DNA of 64,000 nucleotides from Thermosynechococcus sp. HN-54 (GTDB lineage Bacteria; Cyanobacteriota; Cyanobacteriia; Thermosynechococcales; Thermosynechococcaceae), in NCBI RefSeq assembly GCF_023650955.1, contig NZ_CP098039.1:558001-622000 (forward strand), read 5' to 3'. Shown one piece after another: positions 1 to 8,608 of this stretch. Positions within the stretch are counted from its first letter, which is position 1. The number at the start of each line of letters is the position of its first letter. Below the pieces are notes generated by a model. The model did not search any database, had not been told where the DNA came from, and was given only the letters and a program-made list of their open reading frames with translations. Both the position numbers and the translations under genes were made by a program.

Positions 1-1190
1 GCGTGATCACCTCCTTGGTGGCGCAACATATGTACTCGCTGCCGCCCTATGCCTTCATTGCCCAAGACCACACCACGATGGCTGCCCTTTATACCCATCA
101 CCAGTACATTGCTGGCTTCTTGATGGTGGGTGCCTTTGCCCATGGTGCCATCTTCTTGGTGCGCGACTATGATCCAGCCCAAAACAAAGGCAACGTTTTG
201 GATCGGGTGCTGCAGCACAAAGAGGCGATTATTTCCCACCTAAGCTGGGTGTCCCTCTTCTTGGGCTTCCACACCTTGGGTCTCTATGTCCACAACGATG
301 TCGTGGTGGCCTTTGGTACTCCTGAGAAGCAAATCCTGATTGAGCCGGTGTTTGCTCAGTTCATTCAAGCGGCTCATGGGAAACTGCTCTACGGCTTCGA
401 TACGCTGCTGTCGAATCCCGATAGCATTGCCAGCACTGCTTGGCCGAACTACGGCAATGTCTGGCTACCCGGCTGGCTCGATGCCATCAACAGTGGTACC
501 AACTCCTTGTTCTTGACGATTGGTCCTGGGGACTTCTTGGTGCACCACGCCATTGCCCTAGGTCTGCACACCACCACCTTGATTTTGGTCAAAGGTGCCT
601 TGGATGCCCGTGGCTCCAAACTGATGCCCGATAAAAAAGACTTCGGCTATGCCTTCCCCTGCGATGGCCCTGGCCGTGGCGGTACCTGCGATATTTCCGC
701 ATGGGATGCCTTCTATCTGGCGATGTTCTGGATGCTGAACACCATTGGCTGGGTCACCTTCTACTGGCACTGGAAACACCTCGGTGTCTGGGAAGGCAAT
801 GTGGCGCAGTTCAATGAAAACTCCACCTACCTCATGGGTTGGCTGCGGGATTACCTGTGGTTGAACTCGTCCCAGCTCATCAATGGCTACAATCCCTTTG
901 GCACCAATAACCTGTCGGTATGGGCATGGATGTTCCTGTTTGGTCACCTTGTGTGGGCCACAGGCTTCATGTTCCTGATTAGCTGGCGCGGTTACTGGCA
1001 AGAGCTGATCGAAACCTTGGTGTGGGCGCACGAGCGTACTCCCTTGGCCAATCTTGTCCGCTGGAAAGACAAGCCTGTGGCGCTGTCAATTGTTCAAGCC
1101 CGTTTGGTTGGTTTGGCACACTTTAGCGTCGGCTACGTCTTGACCTACGCTGCCTTCCTCATTGCCTCAACCGCAGCTAAGTTTGGTTGA
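1..1190 (+). CDS. psaB: Photosystem I P700 apoprotein A2, C-terminal part
   Basis: PsaB pairs with PsaA to form the thylakoid reaction-centre core that carries P700, the A0 and A1 cofactors and the shared FX iron-sulfur cluster. The window opens inside the gene, so only about 395 C-terminal residues of a protein usually near 740 are seen; the N-terminal half and start lie outside. The FX-binding loop is visible, with cysteines at about fragment residues 220 and 229 in a [10 protein letters not shown] context. Many His-containing hydrophobic helices follow, as expected for chlorophyll ligands. The reading frame runs without breaks to the TGA at 1188-1190 and is followed by a hairpin terminator. 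The identity is secure from the sequence itself. Confidence 0.98.
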   Translation, partial: VITSLVAQHMYSLPPYAFIAQDHTTMAALYTHHQYIAGFLMVGAFAHGAIFLVRDYDPAQNKGNVLDRVLQHKEAIISHLSWVSLFLGFHTLGLYVHNDVVVAFGTPEKQILIEPVFAQFIQAAHGKLLYGFDTLLSNPDSIASTAWPNYGNVWLPGWLDAINSGTNSLFLTIGPGDFLVHHAIALGLHTTTLILVKGALDARGSKLMPDKKDFGYAFPCDGPGRGGTCDISAWDAFYLAMFWMLNTIGWVTFYWHWKHLGVWEGNVAQFNENSTYLMGWLRDYLWLNSSQLINGYNPFGTNNLSVWAWMFLFGHLVWATGFMFLISWRGYWQELIETLVWAHERTPLANLVRWKDKPVALSIVQARLVGLAHFSVGYVLTYAAFLIASTAAKFG

Positions 1191-1212
1191 TTGGGTTGAT
1201 TGAGAATGCTAT

Positions 1213-1242
1213 GTCCCCTGCCCCTGTGGTGGGGGATTTTTT
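1213..1242 (+). terminator. Rho-independent terminator after psaB
   Basis: TCCCC pairs with GGGGA across a 13-base loop, and six T's follow at 1237-1242. It lies 23 bases past the psaB stop and just before the next gene, so it probably ends the psaA/psaB transcript. Confidence 0.65.
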
Positions 1243-1272
1243 ATGCCTTTGTCCAAACAGTTCTTGCGACCT

Positions 1273-1749
1273 ATGATGTTCAGGAGTGCTGTTGTTTCTC
1301 TGGGCTTGAGCCTGCCAGCCGTATTTCTACCTATGATGGCTCAGGCCAACTGTCATGCGGTTATTGCGGAGGTTCAGCAAAATCTGATCTCACGCTTTGG
1401 CGTTGTTGTGCGTGGTGTAGAGACTCGTCCAGTCGTTGAGCGCACGAATCCCTTTAGAGATCGCGATAAGTGGTTAATTTTTGTCCTTGAACACAATACG
1501 CCTCGGCGGCAAAGGGCTGCCAACCAACTCCTTAGGAGTGTTGATTTACGCAGGACGTATGCCCAGAGAATTACCGACAACTGTACAAATGTCGCGATCG
1601 TCAGCTTTGGACTCGCAGCAACGGGCATGATGGTGTCAGTTTATCGGATGCCCGATGGCACTGTTCGTGAGGCCGTTTATGTTGATCCTGCTGACAGAAG
1701 GGAGCCAAATAGGCCGTTACCTTGGGGATATCAACCCTGTTGTTTGTAG
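1273..1749 (+). CDS. Predicted secreted protein of unknown function
   Basis: About 158 residues. The N-terminus has a basic start, a hydrophobic stretch (VVSLGLSLPAVFLPMM) and a plausible signal-peptidase site at AQA-N, so the mature protein is probably periplasmic or thylakoid-lumenal. I do not recognise a domain in the mature part, which is basic and has a few cysteines, including CC near the C-terminus. The frame could start at 1243, but that ATG overlaps the T-run of the psaB terminator; the paired ATGs at 1273 and 1276 give a better signal peptide. It is probably a lineage-restricted cyanobacterial protein. Confidence 0.6.
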   Translation: MMFRSAVVSLGLSLPAVFLPMMAQANCHAVIAEVQQNLISRFGVVVRGVETRPVVERTNPFRDRDKWLIFVLEHNTPRRQRAANQLLRSVDLRRTYAQRITDNCTNVAIVSFGLAATGMMVSVYRMPDGTVREAVYVDPADRREPNRPLPWGYQPCCL

Positions 1750-1922
1750 TTTTAGTTTTGTATCTCATCCTTTAGAAAACGGTTGTATTGTGCTAAAGGT
1801 TAGAATTTTTTAACGTATCTCAATATTCTATAAACTTAAAAATTATTTTCTTTAAGATCACTCTATCCTTCGGCTATAGTGAGACTGAATTCCGCTACTG
1901 GTTTTGACTGAGGGTAGTTGTG

Positions 1923-3590
1923 ATGCAGGGTAGAGTTGCTTATTTTATTCTTCCGTATGAAAATCATATTGGATGGTCATTAGCGCAACTGAGTATTGGA
2001 GAACCTTCCCCGATCGCTGGCGAGAATTCAGCAAGTCCAGCCTTTGACCTCAACAATTTGGGTGCTCTTTTAAGCCAAGTGGTCATTGCCGTTGTTCTGT
2101 TGATCATTGGCTGGATTGTTGCAACCATTTTGGCAAAGGTGACGCAATCGCTCCTTAAGCGGACACGGTTTGATGAACGGTTGACTCAGTTTGTCGGGGG
2201 TGATGACTCCCTACGGGGTCTATCCATGACCCGAATTCTTGCAGGGGTGGTCTTTTGGGTCATCTTTTTGCTGGCAGTGGTGGCCTTTTTGGATGCGCTG
2301 CGTTTGACAACGGTGTCCCAGCCCCTCAATGCGTTTCTCAATCAAGTTTTTAGTTTCTTGCCGAAACTGGGGGCAGCTATTTTGCTGGCGGCGGTAGCTT
2401 GGGTGGTGGCTACCCTAGCAAAAATTATGGTTGTGCAGTCTGCCCGCTCTTTGAATTTGGATCGTCCGCTGCAAGAGGTAGCCGTTGAAGAAAGTTCGCA
2501 AGAGGCTGCACCGCCGCTGCTTGTCAGCGAAACCTTGGGGAATGCCCTTTATTGGTTTGTCTTTCTTTTTTTCTTGCCCTTGATCTTGGGGGTGCTCGAC
2601 CTCCGAGGCCCCCTGCAGCCGGTGCAAAATCTCCTCAATGATATTTTGGGGGCACTGCCCTTTGTGCTCAAGGCAGGGATTATTGCGGTTGTGGGTTGGT
2701 TTGTTGCCCGCATTGTGCGGGGATTAGTGATCAACCTGATGACTGCGATGGGAATTCAGCGGATTGGTCAGCGCTTGGGTCTTGGGCAAACCAGTTTAGG
2801 CCAGTCTCTGGCGACGGTTATTGGCACGATTGTCTATGTCTTAATTTTGATCCCGACAGCGATCGCCAGCCTCGACGCCCTGCAAATTGTGGCAATCACA
2901 GAACCGGCAATAGCGATGCTGAACCAAGTGCTGACCGCCTTGCCGCGAATTTTTACTGCGGTGATTATCTTAATTTTGGCCTATGTGATTGGTCGCTTTG
3001 TCGCCGAGACTGTGCAGAGCTTTCTACAAACGATTGGTTTTAATCAGGTGGTTGTCTGGTTGGGTATTGAATCTGTCCCTGCCACTGCTGAAGAACCTGA
3101 AGCTCGTCCCCCTGCGGAGCGTCCTTATCGCTGGCGGCAACCCTCTGAAGTTGTGGGAATTGTAACTTTAGTGGGGATTATTCTCATTGGAGCGATCGCG
3201 GCGGTGGAGGTGCTCAATATTCCTGCCCTCAGTGCTTTTGTCAGTGCCCTTGTGGTGATCCTCGGTCGGGTGCTCGTGGGTATCCTCATCTTGGCTGTGG
3301 GGCTATACTTTGCCAACTTGGCGTTTCGGATTCTCGCTAGTTCGGGAACTTCCCAAGCCCGTTTTCTGGCTCAAGCGGCACGGATTGCAATCATGACGTT
3401 TGTGGGGGCAATGGCGCTCCAGCACATGGGCGTTGCCACCAGTATTGTTAACCTTGCCTTTGGCTTACTCTTTGGCTCCATTGCGGTGGCGATCGCCCTC
3501 GCTTTTGGGTTGGGATGTCGCGCGATCGCGGCCGCTCAGGTGGAAGAGTGGATTGCCTTGCTCAAGGGTAAAAACTCTAATCCAGAGTAA
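1923..3590 (+). CDS. Multi-pass membrane protein with TM-helix repeats (MscS-related)
   Basis: A 555-residue integral membrane protein. It contains several copies of a conserved unit in which an amphipathic stretch such as LNQVLTALPRIF leads into a hydrophobic helix ending in G-W/R-F-V-A. Such units occur near residues 45-80, 140-180, 235-280 and 330-380. This is the conserved TM-helix repeat of the mechanosensitive-channel superfamily annotations. I see no clear MscS beta domain, so channel activity is uncertain; it may be a structural or accessory envelope protein. The start is GTG 1920 or ATG 1923 in the same frame. It stands alone on the + strand with about 170 bases of AT-rich sequence upstream. 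Confidence 0.75.
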   Translation: MQGRVAYFILPYENHIGWSLAQLSIGEPSPIAGENSASPAFDLNNLGALLSQVVIAVVLLIIGWIVATILAKVTQSLLKRTRFDERLTQFVGGDDSLRGLSMTRILAGVVFWVIFLLAVVAFLDALRLTTVSQPLNAFLNQVFSFLPKLGAAILLAAVAWVVATLAKIMVVQSARSLNLDRPLQEVAVEESSQEAAPPLLVSETLGNALYWFVFLFFLPLILGVLDLRGPLQPVQNLLNDILGALPFVLKAGIIAVVGWFVARIVRGLVINLMTAMGIQRIGQRLGLGQTSLGQSLATVIGTIVYVLILIPTAIASLDALQIVAITEPAIAMLNQVLTALPRIFTAVIILILAYVIGRFVAETVQSFLQTIGFNQVVVWLGIESVPATAEEPEARPPAERPYRWRQPSEVVGIVTLVGIILIGAIAAVEVLNIPALSAFVSALVVILGRVLVGILILAVGLYFANLAFRILASSGTSQARFLAQAARIAIMTFVGAMALQHMGVATSIVNLAFGLLFGSIAVAIALAFGLGCRAIAAAQVEEWIALLKGKNSNPE

Positions 3591-3615
3591 GACTTTCCCT
3601 TAGACTCGGTGTAAT

Positions 3616-4578
3616 TTAACGTCAGTTTGGGATAAGAAGAGCTAGAGAACAATCGCAGGCTTCTTGGGCTGATGAGCATAGGCCATCAGCCCACAAATGA
3701 GATTCACACAGAAATTCAGAGGACTACGGTGCCGAGAATGCTCAATCTGAGAAATGTTTTTCAACTGGTCGATAACTGTGTCTATAATGACCCGTTTACG
3801 CGATAATACCTTCTCCATCAACAGCATCAGATGGTTTTTCATGGTGCGGCGCGGCTTCGCGAAAAACTGAATTTGGCACTGTTTCCACAACTGTTACCCT
3901 AAGGAGGCTGAGACATAGCCTCGGTCAGGAAAGACTTAGACTTTGCCAAAGACCAATTGCAGAAGCTCGGGCATAGGCTGGCGGTTATGGACATTTCCCG
4001 GAGTGAGTTGTACGGCCAACACTGGCGACGGTCATTGACCACTAAATGCAGCTTGAAGCCATACGTTTTGCCACCGGCTGCAAGGCCTTCGAGCACCGGA
4101 TGGCGGTTAATCCGGCGTGGATAGCAGATCGCTAAACTCATGGAATCAATAAAACTAATCCCTGTACAGGTGTCAAAGAGCGTTTTGAAGTACACACACA
4201 GCGGCATGAGCAAGCTGGGCATCCATTCGACAAACTGCTGGTAGCTGAGTAAGCGGGGGAAAGCCTCCCGCCAATGGCACAGATGTGCTCCAGATAAAAC
4301 TGCTTAAAGGTGCGATAGTGAGACTGATGAAAAGCAATAACGATGGTCATCTGTTCACTCAAGGTCAGGCAGCGAGGGCAGAGCCGCCGCTTTGAGCCTG
4401 TACCTAGTTGCTGGCGACGCCAGAGAGGAAGAAAGTGTTTACAAAAGTCATCGACGGAGCAGAACAAGGCGTCTAGATTTAGAGTAGATCTAAGGCAAGA
4501 GATGGGGGATATGTTTTCGCTTAGTTTACCCGTCTCTCTTTCTTTTTCAGCAGACCACTTATCCCGAACTCAGGTTAA
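3616..4578 (-). mobile_element. Decayed IS982-family insertion sequence
   Basis: An element of about 960 bp bounded by imperfect inverted repeats. The left end (3618-3636) matches the reverse complement of the right end (4558-4576) at 16 of 19 positions, with GGGATAAG on the inner side; TTAA extends both ends by two bases. Size and transposase match the IS982 family. I find no clear target-site duplication, which suits an old insertion. Confidence 0.8.
3642..4467 (-). pseudogene. IS982-family transposase, frameshifted
   Basis: Homology to IS982 transposases is spread over three reading frames. The N-terminal part (4467 down to about 4270) has FCSVDDFCKHF and [27 protein letters not shown]. 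The middle (about 4222-3990) has [29 protein letters not shown]. The C-terminal part (3890-3642) has [30 protein letters not shown] and [12 protein letters not shown]. At least two frameshifts and an internal loss around the second catalytic region mean no active enzyme can be made. Family assignment rests on these motifs in the usual order. Confidence 0.85.
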
Positions 4579-4712
4579 GATAGCTCGAAAAAGCCGAAGC
4601 TGTTTACTGTTTGGCTTGCTTCTCTCATTAGTTAAGCTTATCGCCTTGAAGTCAAAATGGCCAAACTGACTCCCTAGCGGGTGTTTTACAACAGAGAATT
4701 GACGTTTTTTTA

Positions 4713-4772
4713 CTAAGCAATAGGGTTTCTAAATACTGTAAAGGATTGATAACCAGTATCAATTAAAATGTG
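4713..4772 (-). pseudogene. Severed C-terminal codons of the methyltransferase gene
   Basis: Joining the methyltransferase frame at the end of the 9-bp target duplication to the sequence just left of the IS4 element keeps the frame open. It adds 19 codons (HILIDTGYQSFTVFRNPIA) and then a TAG at 4713-4715. The junction falls exactly on a codon boundary. This fragment is therefore the original 3' end of the gene at 5859-6518, cut off by the insertion. Confidence 0.85.
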
Positions 4773-4781
4773 CTCAAATAG
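4773..4781. repeat. Target-site duplication, left copy
   Basis: CTCAAATAG lies directly outside the left inverted repeat of the IS4-type element; the identical copy at 5871-5879 lies outside the right repeat. It encodes L-F-E of the interrupted gene on the minus strand. Confidence 0.9.
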
Positions 4782-5870
4782 CAGAAGTGTTGAATTCTGC
4801 AACAAAACTTAACATCCTAAGTGACAAGTAGCTCTGGCTGCCAATCAAAGCTCCAATGCACTATCGAGCAGCGGCGACTCAGTTCCAGTTGCAAATATCG
4901 CAATTTGTCTAATAGCTTCCTGCCAAAGTATTCAGGTATCTCCATTAGCTCTAAAATTAAGTACCCAATCAAAACCATATAAATCTGATTTATCACCCCA
5001 TTCAAACTCTTCGTAATCAGCTTGTCTAATGATAAATGCATCTTTAGAAACTTCCATAAGTTCTCAATCCCCCACCGATGCCGATACAGCTCACTCACTT
5101 CCTCATCACTTAGATGCATTAGATTCGTCGCAATACGAAACTCTGTTCCATGCTCATCAAAAAATTGAACCACTCGGTATCTCTCATGATTGAGCTTCAT
5201 TCTCATGTTATTCTTGATACGCACAACAAATAAACACTTCCTCTCACTCAGCCGCTCTAAAAATCTCCAACTCGCAAACCCTCTATCCATGATGGCAACG
5301 GCATTCTCAGGGATCATTTCTAAAATCTCGTCTTGAAAGCTTAGGTCATGTCTCTCCCCAAAAGAGACTACTGCCTTACCCAGGATGTTCTCTGTTAAAT
5401 CAAATCCTGTAATTAACTTCACTTGATGGTATTTGTAGAACCAAAAGAGCTTACTCGTCAGGGTAATGACGGTTGAATCAATAGGAAACAGCATCAGACT
5501 TGAACAACGATGTCTCTTGCGAGCTTGAGACATGAGATGAGTGTAAATCCTCTCAAATAAGGTGGTTGTTCGAGTTTTGTTCGCCTTGGAAAACGTGGAC
5601 ATATCCACTGTAATCCCCGAATGATTCAAGCGATAAAATAAGGCTCTCATGCTGGTTAATCCTTGGTCGAGAATGTAGGTCAACCAGATTTTGAAGAACA
5701 ATTGAGAGTTGAGGACGGGGTAGTCGCAAGGGCTGAGCTGCTTGAGAATAGACTTGACAAGAACTGAAAAAGATGCCATAGTAAGCTGATTAATTTTTCT
5801 TCTTTTGAGGGAAGAATACGACATTTCTTCCCTTTTTTCTAGCCTCTTAAACTATCTTTCAACACTTCTG
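4782..5870 (-). mobile_element. Intact IS4-family insertion sequence, 1089 bp
   Basis: The ends are perfect 13-bp inverted repeats, CAGAAGTGTTGAA at 4782-4794 and its complement at 5858-5870. They are flanked by identical 9-bp repeats (CTCAAATAG). The single transposase gene is uninterrupted. Perfect ends, a perfect duplication and an open frame together point to a recent insertion. Base composition is clearly more AT-rich than the flanking housekeeping genes. Confidence 0.93.
4817..5824 (-). CDS. IS4-family transposase
   Basis: A 335-residue DDE transposase that would cut and join the ends of its own element. Candidate catalytic residues are D116 (PIDSTVI), D180 (IMDRGFA) and E254 in the YRHRWGIENLWKFLK block; the latter has the Y-(2)-R-(3)-E-(6)-K spacing typical of IS4 enzymes. 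The frame is complete from ATG at 5824 to the stop 35 bases from the left inverted repeat, so the enzyme is probably active. It is transcribed in the same direction as the methyltransferase gene it interrupts. Confidence 0.93.
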   Translation of the reverse strand: MSYSSLKRRKINQLTMASFSVLVKSILKQLSPCDYPVLNSQLFFKIWLTYILDQGLTSMRALFYRLNHSGITVDMSTFSKANKTRTTTLFERIYTHLMSQARKRHRCSSLMLFPIDSTVITLTSKLFWFYKYHQVKLITGFDLTENILGKAVVSFGERHDLSFQDEILEMIPENAVAIMDRGFASWRFLERLSERKCLFVVRIKNNMRMKLNHERYRVVQFFDEHGTEFRIATNLMHLSDEEVSELYRHRWGIENLWKFLKMHLSLDKLITKSLNGVINQIYMVLIGYLILELMEIPEYFGRKLLDKLRYLQLELSRRCSIVHWSFDWQPELLVT

Positions 5871-6518
5871 CTCAAATAGTTCCTCGTCAATCAATTCATC
5901 AATCACTTGCTTCACAGGTGAGTTATTATTACCTTCGGCATCATACCAGCCATAGTAGTCATGCAAAATAAAGTAACCCCCCGGTCGCAAATACCAAGGC
6001 ACATAATTGAAAACATCAGCCTTGCATCCCTCATAGCTGTGATCACCATCAATGAAAATAAGATCAACTAAACCTTCAACCGTAACTTCATCTGAACGAG
6101 CGTTAATAAATTCAACATAGCTCTCAAGATTGGCTTCAGCAATCAGCTCCTCAGCTTCCTTAGTTGGAAAAGGATCAATTGAAAGTAGTTGCCGTTTTTT
6201 GGGCGCCTCAAATTCTCTGTAGTCTATGTCAGGACGTTGCTTGTGTTGTTGTGGTTCTTGCCAACCAATATCAATGAATCGCAGCGCACTTGCTAGGCAT
6301 AGTGTGGAAAAGCCCTTAAAGCATCCAATTTCAATAATTCGCGTGGCACGAATGCTCACTGCCAGAGAAAAAAGAGTCATGCCCAATCCAAGTTCCGAGC
6401 CACCAGCAACGAGTGACCGCCGCATCAAGCCAAAAAAATTTCCAAAATACCCATCCATTCTTTTTTGATTATCAGTTAGGGGTTCTGTTGTCATTAAGTA
6501 TTCTTGACTAAAGCTCAT
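5859..6518 (-). pseudogene. Class I SAM-dependent methyltransferase, 3' end cut by IS4
   Basis: The 219-residue product has a Rossmann-type SAM motif (IIEIGCFKGFSTLCLA, about residues 60-75), an acidic beta-strand motif (LIFIDGDHSYEG) and LRPGGYFILHDYYG. These match the Methyltransf_24/cephalosporin-hydroxylase-like group, often linked to sugar or antibiotic tailoring; the substrate here is unknown. The last true codon is E216. The following Q-K-C and stop come from the right end of the insertion sequence. The original protein was 235 residues. The catalytic core is intact, so the shortened protein might still fold. Start is the ATG at 6518, or the ATG eight codons later. Confidence 0.82.
5871..5879. 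repeat. Target-site duplication, right copy
   Basis: CTCAAATAG, identical to 4773-4781, directly abuts the right inverted repeat of the IS4-type element. Confidence 0.9.
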
Positions 6519-6596
6519 AGGAGGTATTCTCGGCAGCTATCCTTTCTAACTTGTCTTATCTTAACTGAGGTTAATTTGACTAGCAGCCAAACCAAT

Positions 6597-6625
6597 AAAA
6601 AAATCCCCCAAGGTCACTTGGGGGA
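6597..6625 (-). terminator. Rho-independent terminator of ftsH
   Basis: On the minus strand a 9-bp stem (TCCCCCAAG with CTTGGGGGA, loop of four bases) is followed by seven T's. It lies 26 bases past the ftsH stop. Confidence 0.92.
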
Positions 6626-6651
6626 CAACAGGAAGAGAGAAATTTTTGGCT

Positions 6652-8547
6652 CTAGAGTTGGGGCACAAACCGCTCTTTGTCGGGAACCACGGTGTACTCA
6701 GCAACAATTTGGCGAAACTCCTCACCATCAATCGTTTCTTTTTCCACCAGTAGATCCACCAAGCGGTCAATCACGACCCGATTTTCGCGGATGATCTTGA
6801 TGGCTAGCTCGTAGCTGTGCTGCACCAACTCTCGCACTTGGGCATCAATGCGAGCGGCAATTTCCTCGGAGTATTCTGTCCGAGAGACCAAGTCCCGCCC
6901 CAAGAACACTTCACCGTTTTGGGTTTCCAAGGAGAGAGGCCCTAGATCCGACATGCCAAAGCGAGTAACCATTTGCCGTGCCATCGCTGTCACCTGTTGC
7001 AGGTCATTGCCGGCACCAGTCGTGACTTCAGCATCGCCAAAGACCACGTATTCGGCAGCGCGACCACCAAGGGCACCGGCCATCCGCGCCATCAGTTGCG
7101 ATCGCGAGATGAGACCGGAATCTTCTGAAGGCATGAACCAAGTGAGACCACGGGCTTGACCACGCGGCACCAAGGTCACTTTTTGCACGGGATCGTGATC
7201 CTTCAGGAGGGTGCCAACAATGGCGTGACCCACCTCGTGGTAAGCGATGAGGCGTTTGCTCTTGCCATCAATGAGCGGTGTGCCCTCCATACCAGCGACA
7301 ACCCGATCCACGGCATCGTCAATTTCCAGCATGGTGATGGCGGGTTTCCGCCGACGGGCCGTGAGAATCGCCGCTTCATTGAGCAAGTTGGCTAAATCCG
7401 CACCCGTAAAGCCGGGAGTACGGCGAGCGATCGCCTCAAGGGAGACTTCAGGCGCTAATTTTTTGTTGCGGGCATGCACCTTGAGAATGGCTAAACGCCC
7501 CTTGATATCTGGTGCATCCACGATCACCTGACGGTCAAAGCGACCCGGACGCAAGAGAGCCGCATCAAGAACGTCGGGACGGTTGGTTGCTGCAATCACA
7601 ATAATGCCCGTATTTCCCTCAAAGCCATCCATTTCTGTCAGCAATTGGTTGAGGGTCTGCTCCCGCTCATCATTGCCACCGCCAATTCCCGCACCCCGTT
7701 GGCGACCCACGGCATCAATTTCATCAATAAAGATAAGGCAGGGGGCATTTTCCTTGGCCTTGCGGAAGAGATCCCGCACGCGGGAGGCACCGACACCAAC
7801 AAACATTTCGACAAACTCTGAGCCAGAGATGGAGAAAAAGGGCACGCCAGCTTCCCCGGCGATCGCCTTGGCCAGCATCGTTTTCCCTGTACCAGGAGGC
7901 CCCACCAGCAATACCCCCTTGGGAATGCGGGCACCAACTGCTGTAAATTTCTCCGGTTTTTTCAGGAAGGTGACCACCTCTTGCAGTTCTTCCTTGGCTT
8001 CATCCACACCCGCCACATCATCGAACATGACGCCCGTTTTGGCCTCCATTTGGAAGCGGGCACGAGATTTACCGAAGTTCATCGCCTGTCCGGGACCACC
8101 GGGCACGTTGCTAGAGCGGCGAAAGAGGAAGAAAAGTCCTCCTAGAAGCAGGACAGGGAAGAGCAAATTGCCCAAGAGGCTCCAGAGAGCACTATCATTG
8201 CGGGCTGGATGCACATCGATTTCTACATGCTGCTCCCGCAGTTTACTGATGACCTCTGGCGCTGTGCCGGGCATGTCCACGCGTACCCGCAGGGGTCGGC
8301 CGTTAATCAGTTCCGGATCAGAGACATCGACAATGGCAGTGCGACCATTATCGAAAATATCCACTCGACTAATGCGACCGGCGTCTAAGTAGTTGAGGAA
8401 TCGGCCATAGCTCATGCGCGTACTGGCGGTATTTAAGGGAGGCTGACTTTGATTGAGCATCAAGTTGCTTGCCCCCTGCCATAGCAGAACCCCCATCAGC
8501 AGTAGGGGAATTGACCAAAGGAGAACGGTTTTCCAAGAGACTTTCAT
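6652..8547 (-). CDS. ftsH: ATP-dependent zinc metalloprotease FtsH
   Basis: A 631-residue membrane AAA+ protease that extracts and degrades damaged membrane proteins. In cyanobacteria, paralogues of this type remove photodamaged D1 from photosystem II. Two N-terminal membrane helices (about 9-24 and 121-141) flank a lumenal domain. The AAA module has Walker A GPPGTGKT at 216-223, Walker B IFIDEID and the second region of homology near ATNRPD. The zinc site HEVGH is at 437-441. By eye the sequence most resembles Synechocystis FtsH2 (Slr0228). The gene has its own strong terminator and follows recG on the same strand with a gap of about 60 bases. Confidence 0.97.
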   Translation of the reverse strand: MKVSWKTVLLWSIPLLLMGVLLWQGASNLMLNQSQPPLNTASTRMSYGRFLNYLDAGRISRVDIFDNGRTAIVDVSDPELINGRPLRVRVDMPGTAPEVISKLREQHVEIDVHPARNDSALWSLLGNLLFPVLLLGGLFFLFRRSSNVPGGPGQAMNFGKSRARFQMEAKTGVMFDDVAGVDEAKEELQEVVTFLKKPEKFTAVGARIPKGVLLVGPPGTGKTMLAKAIAGEAGVPFFSISGSEFVEMFVGVGASRVRDLFRKAKENAPCLIFIDEIDAVGRQRGAGIGGGNDEREQTLNQLLTEMDGFEGNTGIIVIAATNRPDVLDAALLRPGRFDRQVIVDAPDIKGRLAILKVHARNKKLAPEVSLEAIARRTPGFTGADLANLLNEAAILTARRRKPAITMLEIDDAVDRVVAGMEGTPLIDGKSKRLIAYHEVGHAIVGTLLKDHDPVQKVTLVPRGQARGLTWFMPSEDSGLISRSQLMARMAGALGGRAAEYVVFGDAEVTTGAGNDLQQVTAMARQMVTRFGMSDLGPLSLETQNGEVFLGRDLVSRTEYSEEIAARIDAQVRELVQHSYELAIKIIRENRVVIDRLVDLLVEKETIDGEEFRQIVAEYTVVPDKERFVPQL

Positions 8548-8608
8548 TGGCGGCGCTTTTTATCAGGTTCTTAACTAAATTTAACATATCCCTCCCCAAG
8601 GCGGGGTC

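Noticed and set aside
4343-4669. A 108-codon + strand frame over the right end of the IS982 element
   Set aside because: It runs antisense to the transposase relic and across the inverted repeat, with no homology.
7583-8392. A 269-codon frame opposite ftsH
   Set aside because: Antisense of a strongly conserved gene with biased codon use; no homology.
8594-8606. CCCC-GGGG hairpin at the recG stop as a terminator
   Set aside because: Only four pairs and no T-run; recG and ftsH may well be read through.
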